Shown here piece after piece: positions 1 through 8,788 of a stretch of DNA of 64,000 bases. Source of the stretch: Kitasatospora albolonga (GTDB lineage Bacteria; Actinomycetota; Actinomycetes; Streptomycetales; Streptomycetaceae); the NCBI GenBank assembly GCA_002082585.1, contig CP020563.1, positions 5,388,001-5,452,000 on the forward strand, written 5' to 3'. Positions within the stretch are counted from its first letter, which is position 1; each line of letters opens with the position of its first letter. The notes beneath the pieces were generated by a model. The model saw only the letters and a program-made list of their open reading frames with translations, ran no database searches and was not told the origin of the DNA. The position numbers and the translations under genes were made by a program.

Positions 1-71
1 GCCGGCCCCGGCGCCCCTGATCCCCTTCGCTCCCCTCCTCACTCCAGTCCTCACTCCAGGAAGTCGCCAAA

Positions 72-1160
<1,089 letters not shown>

Positions 1161-1202
1161 CCAGGCGATCACCGCATATTAGGAGTCAGGTCGAACGTAC
1201 AC

Positions 1203-1272
1203 GTCAGAAGGGGTCGGGCCCTGTCGAGCCCGACCCCTTCTGACGGGGTCGGGCCCTGTCGAGCCCGACCCC
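1203..1272 (+). terminator. Tandem duplicated terminator hairpin after ychF
   Basis: A perfect 17-base stem (1203-1219 with 1228-1244, 8-base loop) is followed at once by a second copy of the core hairpin (1245-1254 with 1263-1272). Both copies share the GGGGTCGGGC / GCCCGACCCC arms and the same loop CCTGTCGA. They lie 43 bases past the ychF stop and end in short T-containing tails. I read them as a duplicated intrinsic terminator. The hairpins are symmetrical, so they may also insulate the minus-strand toxin gene that ends at 1329. Confidence 0.8.
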
Positions 1273-1328
1273 TTCGTCGTCCCCGTGCTGGATGGGTGCT
1301 GGATATTCTGACGTGTGGTCAGTGGTGG

Positions 1329-1592
1329 TCAGGTGTCGTAAACGGTGGAGTGGTGTCCCACGTGAACAACCCAGACCACCAGTTCCCCGTTGTCGATCGT
1401 GTAGACGACGCGGTAGTCGCCAACCCGTAGGCGCCGACGATCTGGCTGGGACACGAGTGCGGTGGTGTTGAAGCCGAGCGGATCGCTTTCCAGCTCGGTC
1501 AGCTTGGCCAGGATGCGCAGTGCCATCTCGCGCGGGATCTTCCGAAGCTCGGCCTGCGCCTCGGGGCGGAAGACGGTTCGGCACTCACTCAC
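1329..1592 (-). CDS. RelE/ParE-family mRNA interferase toxin
   Basis: An 87-residue basic protein with the RelE/ParE-superfamily layout: an N-terminal helical hairpin (AQAELRKIPREMALRILAK), then RVGDYRVVYTID and a final strand VVWVVHVGHH followed by a short tail. Family members of this size cleave mRNA in the ribosome and are neutralised by a cognate antitoxin. Its start overlaps the end of the antitoxin gene by 8 bases, the usual antitoxin-first coupling. The Arg and His residues in the core strands (RVGDYR, VGHH) fit a RelE-type active site. Toxicity itself is inferred. Confidence 0.88.
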   Translation of the reverse strand: MSECRTVFRPEAQAELRKIPREMALRILAKLTELESDPLGFNTTALVSQPDRRRLRVGDYRVVYTIDNGELVVWVVHVGHHSTVYDT

Positions 1593-1854
1593 TGCGCGCC
1601 AGCGTCTCCCTCATGATGTCCTCGATCGGGATGCCGGGTGCGGGGGTGGCCATGCGTTCGTCGATGATCCGATTGATCTCGCGCTCTTCCCACTCCTGGT
1701 ACTTGCGCAGTACCTCGATGGAGACGACGGCGGCGACTTCCTTGCCTCGGCGCGTGATCACGGTGGGTACGTCGTCGCGGTCGGCGCGTTCCACGACCTC
1801 CGCCAAATGCGCGCGCACGTCGCGGATGCTCTCTGTGGGCAGCGGCTGCGTCAT
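1585..1854 (-). CDS. Phd/YefM-family antitoxin
   Basis: An 89-residue protein starting MTQPLPTESIRDVRAHLAEV. The N-terminal half (IRDVRAHLAEVVERADRDD, then VPTVITRRGKEVAAVVS) is the Phd/YefM DNA-binding fold; the acidic helical C-terminus (KYQEWEEREINRIIDE) should wrap the toxin. The open frame extends 25 codons further upstream to 1929, but that extension lacks family similarity, so I chose the ATG at 1854. The gene overlaps the downstream toxin gene by 8 bases. Antitoxins of this class normally autorepress the operon; a direct repeat just upstream could be the operator. Confidence 0.88.
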   Translation of the reverse strand: MTQPLPTESIRDVRAHLAEVVERADRDDVPTVITRRGKEVAAVVSIEVLRKYQEWEEREINRIIDERMATPAPGIPIEDIMRETLARSE

Positions 1855-1858
1855 GCGC

Positions 1859-3385
1859 TCAAGTGTACCGAATGTCCCATATGTCCCATGTGTACGCAAC
1901 GGGTATGGGTGGGAGTGGAGGATGGGCATTCTTCGTTACGGCTCCGCGTGCGCCATGAGGCGCCGGGCTCTCTGAGCAGTTCCACTCCTCGCTGGGCAGT
2001 GCGTGCCACAGGTCGAGCCAGTCGTGGAGCAGGAAGAGGGGGCGGGTCAGGACGATGTCGTCGGCCCGCTGGGAGCGGATCGCCAGGCCGAGGTCGGCGA
2101 AGACCGGATCGCCGGCGACGCTGTACGCCAGGCTGTCGGGCCGTGTCGTGCGGTGGACGAGCCAGTCCTCCACATGGGAAGGCGCGCAGCCGGTCAGCGG
2201 GGCTGCGTCCAGTCTCGCCTGGGGGCCGGTGAGTGCGTCTGCGGCGACGCACCCCAGGCGGCCGTCGTGAAAGAGGGCCCTGATCCCGCTCTTGGCGAAG
2301 TCGGCGTACTTGAGCTGCTGGTCTTCGCCGTGGTGGGAGTAGGGCGAGACGGCCGGTTCTTCGCCGAGGGCACGGGTGATCTGCTCCAAGGTCATCCCGA
2401 AGTGCAGGGGGCCGACTCCTACGTACGACGTGAACGTCCACTCGGCGCGCTCCTCCTCCCGGGCGATCCGCCACGGGCCGCGGTACCCCGCCTCGCTTCC
2501 AGCGGCGGCCACAGGCGGCTCGGGTGCTGGCTCGTGCGGGGCGGCCGGTATGGGCACGGTCCGGTCCTCATGTCGGCGGCCGAGTCGTTCCGGAGCCGCG
2601 GTGTCCTTGGGTTGCTCTTCCAGCCAGCGGATCGCCTGCTCCTGCTCCTGGCCTCCGAACGGGTCCTCCGCCAGCTCGCCTGCCCGGTCCCGGGCCGCGC
2701 GGCGCTCCTTCTCCGCAGTGACGAGACCAGCGACATCCTCCCCCCAGGCAGCCAGCCGTTCCCGGGCGATCCACCGGTAGTACGAGTCCGTGCTCACGGC
2801 CAGGACCTCGCGAACGGCGGGCGCGTACCGGGGTACGGACGAGGCGAGGGCGGGATCGGCCAGGAGCAGGGCGGTGGCCGCGAGCGCGGCCTCCTTCACC
2901 AGTCGATCGTCGGCATCGCAGAAGTCCGCGATGCGGTCGTAGAGTACGGGCCTTGCCGCACGGGCGGCAGCCAGATTCTGCGCCGTGCCGACGCCGTCCT
3001 CGATGTCCAGGCGGGCGATGTCAGCGAACGAAGCCAGCCAGTTCAGCAGTTCGGCGCGGAGCGACCGCCGGCCGGCCCTGCGTTCCCACCGGTCTTCGGC
3101 GAGAGTGCGCGGATCGTCGAGAAGACCGGCCAGGACCAAGGCCGCCGGAGCGGTCGCCGGAAACACCTGATCCTGATGGAGGAGCAGCCGGTACAGATCG
3201 CCTACCGCTCGTGCCCTGTGGGCCGGGTCGACGGCGAGCACAGCGCCGAGGACGTCCGGTGTGTCAGGCACACCGTGTTGCCCCGTGCAGACGTGCGGCA
3301 GCTCCTCCCAGGCAGTGCCGGCGAGCTCTGCCTGTGCTCCGGGCGGCAGGGAGTCGGCGGGGCCGTCAGGAAGATCTGGGGTCAT
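1859..3385 (-). CDS. HEAT-like protein with immunity-type C-terminal domain
   Basis: About 508 residues from the ATG at 3385 (MTPDLPDGPADSLPPGAQ); the frame is open further upstream but the extra residues look non-coding. Residues 1-230 are alanine- and leucine-rich helical repeats (LYRLLLHQDQVFPATAPAAL, LVKEAALAATALLLADPAL) resembling HEAT/Armadillo repeats. After a proline-rich linker, a second domain begins near WTFTSYVGVGPLHFGMT, a type I associate with immunity proteins of polymorphic toxin systems. The last roughly 37 residues are low-complexity and run into the promoter area of the toxin-antitoxin pair, suggesting loss of the original stop. The gap to the antitoxin start is only 4 bases. 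Function unproven; no toxin gene is nearby. Confidence 0.7.
   Translation of the reverse strand: MTPDLPDGPADSLPPGAQAELAGTAWEELPHVCTGQHGVPDTPDVLGAVLAVDPAHRARAVGDLYRLLLHQDQVFPATAPAALVLAGLLDDPRTLAEDRWERRAGRRSLRAELLNWLASFADIARLDIEDGVGTAQNLAAARAARPVLYDRIADFCDADDRLVKEAALAATALLLADPALASSVPRYAPAVREVLAVSTDSYYRWIARERLAAWGEDVAGLVTAEKERRAARDRAGELAEDPFGGQEQEQAIRWLEEQPKDTAAPERLGRRHEDRTVPIPAAPHEPAPEPPVAAAGSEAGYRGPWRIAREEERAEWTFTSYVGVGPLHFGMTLEQITRALGEEPAVSPYSHHGEDQQLKYADFAKSGIRALFHDGRLGCVAADALTGPQARLDAAPLTGCAPSHVEDWLVHRTTRPDSLAYSVAGDPVFADLGLAIRSQRADDIVLTRPLFLLHDWLDLWHALPSEEWNCSESPAPHGARGAVTKNAHPPLPPIPVAYTWDIWDIRYT
1868..1890 (-). promoter_or_regulatory. Possible toxin-antitoxin operator with direct repeat
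   Basis: On the minus strand, 14-36 bases before the antitoxin ATG, the heptamer GGGACAT occurs twice in close succession (GGGACAT-AT-GGGACAT) and is flanked by GTACAC-like arms. Phd/YefM antitoxins bind short repeats at this position to autoregulate. The repeat lies inside the 3' end of the upstream HEAT-like reading frame, so the site would be intragenic. Operator function is inferred from position only. Confidence 0.4.
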
Positions 3386-3587
3386 CTCGTTGATCACGAC
3401 CGCAGTGTCCCAGCCGACTCCGGCATCAGTGCCGCCGATACGTGCCACAGGCCGCAGACGGCTCACGCTCGAGCAACCATCTGATGCCCTTGCTGCTCGT
3501 GGCAGCGAGGGCGATGCTCTTATGGATGTCAAATTGCTGTCAGAGCGTGGGTAGGGTCGGGAGCGGTCAGTGGGGTTGGGAGGTTCG

Positions 3588-4046
3588 GTGGAGTGGCTCG
3601 ATACGGATTTCGGGTACTACGCGTTGTGTCCGGAGCCGTATCTGACGGATTGGGAGGGCACCGAGGCGGATGCGGTGGGAATTGAGTACGTCGGGAGAGT
3701 TCCCCTGCCTGATCACGGTGAGGTGCTCACCTTGGGCGGGGAGCCGTCGGCCATCACCTACCTTGACCGCACTATGACGTTCATCCGATGGCACGCGGCC
3801 GACAACGACACTGGGCTGGAGAACGCGGTAGAGCGGAGCATGGCGTCGGACGAGTGGCAGGACGTCTTCGACATCGACCTCGGCGGCCGTTACTTTTTGC
3901 TGGACTCTGCGGCTCGTGGCGACGAGATCAGCGAGGCTGATGTGATCCGAGTGGATGTCCCCCCGGGGCGTTACCGCGTGCAGTCGCTCTTCATCAGCCC
4001 ATCCGAGGACGCATCGTTCATGCTGGAGCGGCTGCTCAAGATGTGA
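3588..4046 (+). CDS. Imm21-like immunity protein
   Basis: A 152-residue acidic protein. It opens with VEWLDTDFGYYALCPEPYL, then YVGRVPL...VLTLGGEPSAITYL, FIRWHAADND, and ends with ADVIRVDVPPGRYRV. This order of segments matches my memory of the Imm21 family of polymorphic-toxin immunity proteins, which protect a cell from a sibling's toxin by binding it. I chose the GTG at 3588 because GGGAGG lies at a good distance in front of it; a GTG at 3570 is possible. It is an orphan, with no toxin gene in the window, beside another immunity-type gene and a transposase remnant. Confidence 0.65.
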   Translation: MEWLDTDFGYYALCPEPYLTDWEGTEADAVGIEYVGRVPLPDHGEVLTLGGEPSAITYLDRTMTFIRWHAADNDTGLENAVERSMASDEWQDVFDIDLGGRYFLLDSAARGDEISEADVIRVDVPPGRYRVQSLFISPSEDASFMLERLLKM

Positions 4047-4084
4047 ACGCTCATACCTGGCTGAGGCGGCCGCCCGAAGGGGCG

Positions 4085-4486
4085 TCATGCGGCTTTTGTG
4101 AGCTGTTCGGCGGTGGTCCGGGCTTGGGCCGGAGCAGCCAGGACCTGGTAGATCTCGCGGGCGATGTACCGCTTGAGGCAGCGGATGATCTCCTTCTTGG
4201 ACATGCCTTCCTTGGTCTGCCTCTCCATGTAGTCCTTGATACGTGCGTCGTAGCGCAGGCGGCAGAGTGCGATGCGGTAAAGCGCGGAGTTGGCCTGCCG
4301 GTCGCCGCCGCGATTGAGCCGGTGGCGCTGGGTGCGTCCGGAGGAGGCCGGCAGCGGGGCAGCGCCGCAGAGCATGGCGAAGGCCGCCTCCGAGCGCAGG
4401 CGCTCGGGGTTTTCGCCCGCAGTGACCAGCAGTTGGCCGGCGACGTCGGGGCCGACGCCGTTCAGGGCCAGCAGGGTTTGATCCGG
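4085..4486 (-). pseudogene. IS110-family transposase, 3' fragment
   Basis: About 133 residues of the C-terminal (Transposase_20-type) domain of an IS110/IS116/IS902-family transposase. Recognisable parts are the HhH-like LLALNGVGPDVAGQLLVTAG, the FAMLCGAAPLPASSG segment with its catalytic-region serines, RHRLNRGGDRQANSALYRIAL, and a helical tail ending in a TGA. The N-terminal RuvC-like DEDD domain is missing: upstream codons in this frame are not transposase-like. It is a dead remnant and marks past insertion between the immunity gene and the decayed genes to the right. No terminal repeats were identified. Confidence 0.82.
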
Positions 4487-4563
4487 TAGAGGCGGCAGCC
4501 ACCGGCAGAGCGGGCGGACAAGACAGTGATGGGGCCTCTGGTCAGGCTGAATGAGGAGGGGGT

Positions 4564-4584
4564 GGCGCCCGCTGAACGGGCGCC
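4564..4584 (-). terminator. Short hairpin, possible terminator
   Basis: The arms GGCGCCCG and CGGGCGCC are separated by five bases, giving a perfect 8-base stem. It lies about 75 bases past the stop of the minus-strand gene fragment ending at 4660 and would be the leftover terminator of that gene. Confidence 0.45.
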
Positions 4585-4659
4585 CTGTGCGAGGCCGAGG
4601 AGGCTCCCGTCTCCGCCGAGGGGGCAGGGAATTGGCCCCGGTGGCGCCTTCGACGGTGA

Positions 4660-4887
4660 CTAGGTGGAGGCGGAAGCCTTTGCCAGCTCCGAAGCCCCGA
4701 GTCGGGTGAGCTTCTTGCAGACTGCGAGCGCTGTTCTCGTGGCGTCTCCTCCCGTGAGGCGCACGTCGATCGCGAGCGCGGGTTCGGCGGAGAAGGCTCG
4801 GGCCCGGACGGTGTACGAGACCTCGTTGCCGTTGTCGTTGGTCTTGACGTACCCCGCCAGCGGGGCGTTGCAGTGCTTGATCCAGGC
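4660..4887 (-). pseudogene. Unrecognised 3' gene fragment
   Basis: About 75 residues read on the minus strand up to a TAG at 4660-4662, with protein-like composition (HCNAPLAGYVKTNDNGNE, VSYTVRARAFSAEP, LAIDVRLTGGD, KKLTRLGASELAKA). I do not recognise a family. It has no convincing start and appears cut at its 5' side, where plus-strand coding-like sequence begins. A hairpin follows its stop. The most economical reading is the tail of a gene broken by the rearrangements that also left the IS110 fragment. Confidence 0.35.
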
Positions 4888-5035
4888 CATCGAGTACCGC
4901 GAGCAGGGCTGCTCCAACGTCGAGGGCTGGATCGACTCCAGTCGGAATAAGCTGAAGACGGCGTCCGCACAGCAGCTCGCCGAGGCTGCTTTGACGATGA
5001 CCTCTGTCGAATGGCAGAAGGTCTACTTGCCCTGA
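4870..5035 (+). pseudogene. Unrecognised 3' gene fragment
   Basis: A short plus-strand stretch ends at the TGA of 5033-5035 and reads LQCLIQAIEYREQGCSNV, then EGWIDSSRNKLKTAS and AALTMTSVEWQKVYLP. The composition is amphipathic-helical and typical of a real protein C-terminus, unlike the frame upstream of it. There is no start codon with a ribosome site, so it is probably the end of a truncated gene. Family unknown; it abuts the minus-strand fragment at about 4887. Confidence 0.3.
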
Positions 5036-5155
5036 GTGGATCGCGAAACGTCCCGTACTCACGTCAAAGTGGCGCGCGGCGGGGCGTATGGGGTTTCGCG
5101 ACGGCCAGCCTTTCTTACCCATCCACGTATGACTGGCTGTTGAGGTGGGCGGCGA

Positions 5156-5368
5156 TTTTTCCGACCCGCGCTCAAGGCGGTACCGCACGGCGCGAGCCGT
5201 GATGGAATCGTGGGCGGCGATCAGCTCATCCGACCAGTCCAGGGCGTAGCGGAGGAACAGGGTCCGGCGCTCCCCGGGAGAGGTCGCAGGCCCCCACGCT
5301 TGCTGGATGTCGGCCAGGTGGGAGCAGATCACGTCGGCCGTCCGCAGGTCGACGGTGCCCTTGGGCAT
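5156..5368 (-). pseudogene. Decayed sigma/HTH-like gene fragment
   Basis: About 70 residues on the minus strand starting MPKGTVDLRTADVICSHL, continuing HLADIQQAWGPATSPGE, RTLFLRYALDWSDELIAAH and RAVRYRLERG. This resembles a small protein with a region-4-like helix-turn-helix (the LFLRYALDWSDELIAAH part). The frame then runs on into unrelated sequence without a natural end, so the gene is probably broken. I cannot assign a family; a mobile-element or phage-derived regulator is a guess. Confidence 0.3.
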
Positions 5369-5619
5369 GTCGGCGTCCGGGACCTGCGGATGGCGGATGC
5401 CATGCGCGGCGCCGGGGTCCCCATCGCTGGAAGCAGATGCTCGACGAGGCGCCGCTCGTACGCTCACGCCCGCTTCCTTGTCCGAGTTCGCGCACGCGGC
5501 CTCGTAGGAGGTGTGGCGGGTACGGGCCCTCCCTCCCCAACCCCGGGGTGTACCTAGGTCCCCCACGGACGCCACCCAGGGCCATGGGCCGGGGCGCTTC
5601 CGCGGGATTGACTGGTTGC

Positions 5620-7575
5620 ATGACGAATCGACAGCGTCCGCGCCGCCTCCTCCTCGCCTTCCAGGTACTCCTGCTGACCGTGCTCGTGGTGCTCGGCAGC
5701 GGGGTGGCGCAGGCCGCTGGGCCGGGGCGGGATGCCGGTCTTCGTTCGCAGGGGCGGAGCGGCTCCCTGCCGGGGGCGCTCGACGCCCTTGTGCGGAAGC
5801 AGCTCGCCGACCATCGCATCCCGGGCGCGGCCGTCGTGGTCGTCCAGGGTGGGCGGCAGGTCTTCGCCCAGGGGTACGGGGTCGCGGACATCGAGGCCGG
5901 GACGGCCGTGGACCCGGAGCGCACCGGGTTCTTCCTGGCTTCCGACGCCAAGCTGTTCACCGCGATCGCGGTGCTTCAGCAGGTCGAGAAGGGTCGGCTC
6001 GATCTGGGGGCCGACGTCAACCGCTACCTGAAGACCTTCCAGGTCGCCGACACCTTTCCCGGGCGCCCCGTGACCGTACGGGATCTCCTGACGCACACGG
6101 CGGGCTTCGACAACAACATCATCGGGCGGGCCACCGTGCGCCCCGAGGACGTGCGGCCGCTCGGTGAGAGCCTCGCCGAGCACCAGCCCCGCCGGGTGCG
6201 GCCGCCGGGCACGGTCGCCAGTTACGACAACTACGGGGTGGCGCTCGCCGGTCATCTGGTGGAGACCGTCACGGGCACCCCGTTCGCCCAGTACGTGGAC
6301 CGGTCGATCCTGCGGCCCCTCGGCATGCGGTCCACCAGCTTCGCCCAGCCCCACCCCCCGGCCGTCGAGGCACGGCTCGCACGCGGCCACCGGCCCTCCG
6401 GCGGGCGGCAGTTGGTGGAGAACGGGCAGTACGGCGACTGGAGCCCGACCGGGGCGGGTGCCGTCAGTACGGCCGGTGACATGGGGCTGCTGCTGCGCGC
6501 CCTGCTTGACGACGGTGGTCCCCTGCTCACGCCGAAGTCCCGATCCGCCCTGATCAAGCGGCAGTTCGGCAACGACCCGCGGCTCCCCGGTCTCGGCTAC
6601 ATCCTGGAGGAGCGGGTCCGCAGCGGGCAGCGGATGCTCGTCAAGGAAGGCGATCTGCCGGGATTCCACGGCAACTTGGCGCTGCTCCCGGAGCGTGGCG
6701 TGGGGGTGTACGTCGTCTACAACGGTGACGGTGAGGGCGGTGGCGCCACCTGGGCCGGGCAGGAAGTGGCTGACCTGGTCGCCGACCACTTCGGCGCCGC
6801 CCGGTCGGTGGAACGGTCGGCGGAACAGCCGGTGGAACGGTCCGCTTCGTACGCCGACGTCTCCCCGTACGAGGGCGACTACCGTTCCACGCGCACCAGT
6901 TCCTCCGAGCTGACCCGGATCGGCGCCCTGACCGGGTCGGTCCGGGTGGAGGCGGGGGAGGGCGCCACCCTGACCACGACCGGCCCGCTCACCCGCGACC
7001 CCTCCACCTCCGTACGGCACTGGGTGCAGATCAGCCCCGGGCTCTTCCAGGAGAAGGGCGGCCAGGACCGTATCGCCTTCCGGGACGGCCGGCTCGTCGT
7101 CGCCTCGGACGCCTCGGCAGCGTACGAGCGGCTGCCCTGGTACCAGTCGCCCACCCTGCACCAGCAGGCCCTGCTCGCCAGTCTCGCGTTCCTCGCGCTG
7201 ACCGTGCTGGCGCTGCCGGTGCTGGCCCTGGTGCGCCGCCGTTCGCCGGGTACGCCGGGAGGTGCGCGCGCCGCCCGGCTGCTGCTCTGGACGACCGGGG
7301 CGCTGATCACCGCCGCCACGGTGTGCTTCGTGCTCCTGTTTGCCGACCCCGACGCCCTCAACCGCACCGTGATGGTGGGGGATTCGGTGCTGCTGGAGAT
7401 CGTGCCGACGCTGATCACCATCGCACTCGCCACCACGTGCGCCATGGTGCTGTGCGCGGGGCTCGCCTGGCGCCGACGCTGGTGGCGGCTGTCGGGCCGG
7501 GTGCACTACACGTGCAGCACGCTGGCCGCGCTGGTCTTCCTCGGGGTGTGCTCCGCCTACCGGCTGATCGGGTAG
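5620..7575 (+). CDS. Membrane-anchored serine hydrolase (beta-lactamase/DD-peptidase fold)
   Basis: A 651-residue protein of the class C beta-lactamase / AmpH-like family. The signal-like N-terminus is MTNRQRPRR followed by a hydrophobic stretch up to VAQA. The catalytic SxxK is in FFLASDAKLFTA, the YxN motif in SYDNYGVAL, and the third motif in DLPGFHGNLALLPE (HxG). After a beta-rich middle region, about four hydrophobic segments near the C-terminus (LHQQALLASLAFLALT, LITAATVCFVLLFA, IVPTLITIALATTCAMVL, LAALVFLGVCSA) should anchor it with the catalytic domain outside. I chose the ATG at 5620 because the signal sequence starts there; an ATG at 5584 is possible. Substrate unknown. Confidence 0.88.
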   Translation: MTNRQRPRRLLLAFQVLLLTVLVVLGSGVAQAAGPGRDAGLRSQGRSGSLPGALDALVRKQLADHRIPGAAVVVVQGGRQVFAQGYGVADIEAGTAVDPERTGFFLASDAKLFTAIAVLQQVEKGRLDLGADVNRYLKTFQVADTFPGRPVTVRDLLTHTAGFDNNIIGRATVRPEDVRPLGESLAEHQPRRVRPPGTVASYDNYGVALAGHLVETVTGTPFAQYVDRSILRPLGMRSTSFAQPHPPAVEARLARGHRPSGGRQLVENGQYGDWSPTGAGAVSTAGDMGLLLRALLDDGGPLLTPKSRSALIKRQFGNDPRLPGLGYILEERVRSGQRMLVKEGDLPGFHGNLALLPERGVGVYVVYNGDGEGGGATWAGQEVADLVADHFGAARSVERSAEQPVERSASYADVSPYEGDYRSTRTSSSELTRIGALTGSVRVEAGEGATLTTTGPLTRDPSTSVRHWVQISPGLFQEKGGQDRIAFRDGRLVVASDASAAYERLPWYQSPTLHQQALLASLAFLALTVLALPVLALVRRRSPGTPGGARAARLLLWTTGALITAATVCFVLLFADPDALNRTVMVGDSVLLEIVPTLITIALATTCAMVLCAGLAWRRRWWRLSGRVHYTCSTLAALVFLGVCSAYRLIG

Positions 7576-7586
7576 CGGGCATGTGC

Positions 7587-7622
7587 GAGGGCCCGGACGG
7601 GGGCAGTCCCGTCCGGGCCCTC
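7587..7622. terminator. Bidirectional terminator
   Basis: A perfect 15-base stem (7587-7601 with 7608-7622, arms GAGGGCCCGGACGGG and its complement) with a six-base loop sits between the convergent serine hydrolase and SbnB-like genes. It can stop transcription from both sides. Confidence 0.85.
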
Positions 7623-7662
7623 TGTGCGGTGTCGCGGGGTGGGCGACCGGGGCGTACGGCGC

Positions 7663-8670
7663 TTACCAGCGCGTTGTCTCCCCGAAGAAGTCCGCGATCT
7701 CCACTGCCTCGCCCGACTCCCGTGCCGCGTGGAACACGTGCAGGCCGACCGCGAGGTCCAGGACGCCCAGCCCGAACGGGGAGAAGATCACCGGCTTGTC
7801 GGACCCGGTCGTCACCTCGCCCTTGATGAACTGGGCGAGCGTGCCGGTGATGAAGTGCCGGTCCCCGTACTTCTGTTCCGCGAGGTGCGGGGAGGTGTTG
7901 GCCTTCAGGCAGTGGTCGATGTCGTCGAGGATGTTGTACGAGCCCTCGATCAGCTCCGGGCCGATGTCCCGCAGCGAGATGTTGAGGACCACCTGACCGG
8001 GGGCGAAGGCGGCCGGGTCCACGATGTACGGCTCGGCGGCGGTGGTCGCGAGGACCACCACGTCGGCGCCCGTGAGCGCCGAGGCGAGGTCGGGGTCGGT
8101 GGTGGCCGGGTAGCCCAGGGTGCCGGTGGCGTGGGCGGCGAGCGCCGCACCGTACTCCTCGCTCTTGTCGTGCACGGAGAGCGAAGTGACCTGCCAGTCG
8201 CGGGACTTGAAGAACTCGAGGATGTTGCGCGCGATGATGCCCGCCCCCACGACGGTCAGCTTGCCGGCCGTCCGGCCGCCGGTGAGCTGCTCCGCCGCGA
8301 GCACCGCGGAGGCCGCCGTGCGGGCGGCGCTGATCTGCGAAGCCTCCAGGCAGGCGAAGGGGTAGCCCGTCTCGTAGTCGTTGAGCAGCAGGGCCGCCGA
8401 TGCGCGCGGTATGCCGCGCTCGATGTTGGCCGGGAAGCTGCTGATCCACTTGATCCCGGAGACGTCGGCCGCACCGCCGAGGTGGGCGGGGAGCGCGATG
8501 ATGCGGGCGTCGGGCTTCTCGGGGAAGCGCAGGAAGTAGCTGTCGGGGTTCACGGAGTCGCCCGCGTCGTGGGCGAGGTAGGTGTCGCGGACGACATCGA
8601 CGATGGCCTGCCGGGAGGAGCCGATGACCGCCCGTGCGGTCTTGCCTCCGATGACGCTGAACTCGTACAT
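7663..8670 (-). CDS. sbnB: SbnB-like dehydrogenase for 2,3-diaminopropionate synthesis
   Basis: A 335-residue member of the ornithine cyclodeaminase / mu-crystallin superfamily closest to SbnB. In staphyloferrin B synthesis SbnB oxidatively cleaves N-(1-amino-1-carboxy-2-ethyl)-glutamate with NAD+ to give L-2,3-diaminopropionate and 2-oxoglutarate. Visible features are YFLRFPEKPDARIIALPAHL and GIKWISSFPANIERGIPRA in the substrate domain, and the Rossmann motif VVGAGIIARNI near residue 140. The partner SbnA-like gene lies 4.6 kb away at the start of the NRPS operon. It is downstream of the MMPL transporter gene in the same orientation, with a hairpin between. The role is well supported by the SbnA homologue and adjacent NRPS genes. 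Confidence 0.92.
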   Translation of the reverse strand: MYEFSVIGGKTARAVIGSSRQAIVDVVRDTYLAHDAGDSVNPDSYFLRFPEKPDARIIALPAHLGGAADVSGIKWISSFPANIERGIPRASAALLLNDYETGYPFACLEASQISAARTAASAVLAAEQLTGGRTAGKLTVVGAGIIARNILEFFKSRDWQVTSLSVHDKSEEYGAALAAHATGTLGYPATTDPDLASALTGADVVVLATTAAEPYIVDPAAFAPGQVVLNISLRDIGPELIEGSYNILDDIDHCLKANTSPHLAEQKYGDRHFITGTLAQFIKGEVTTGSDKPVIFSPFGLGVLDLAVGLHVFHAARESGEAVEIADFFGETTRW

Positions 8671-8733
8671 GGCGTGCTGTCCTTGGGAGTTAGGTGGGTG
8701 TGGTGCGGACGAGGGAGTGGTGAGCGCGTGCGA

Positions 8734-8766
8734 CCGCCGAGCGGGGCCGTGAGGCCCGCTCGGCGG
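8734..8766 (-). terminator. Hairpin between MMPL transporter and sbnB
   Basis: CCGCCGAGCGGGGCC pairs with GGCCCGCTCGGCGG across a short loop with one bulged base. It lies 23 bases beyond the MMPL stop on the minus strand. It may terminate or attenuate transcription before the SbnB-like gene, which then needs its own promoter in the remaining 60 bases or is read through. Confidence 0.6.
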
Positions 8767-8788
8767 GTGGGGCTGTGGGGTGGGGTGG

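Larger units (their letters stand above)
4487..5619. other. Decayed accessory stretch between IS remnant and serine hydrolase
   Basis: Apart from the fragments listed separately, no intact gene is visible here. Long open frames exist on both strands but are typical high-GC shadows. Sequence from 5370 to 5619, in front of the serine hydrolase, shows no recognisable promoter, hairpin or protein. Confidence 0.5.

Noticed and set aside
2003..3484. Plus-strand frame opposite the HEAT-like gene
   Set aside because: The minus-strand protein has a coherent repeat domain and a recognisable second domain; the plus frame does not.
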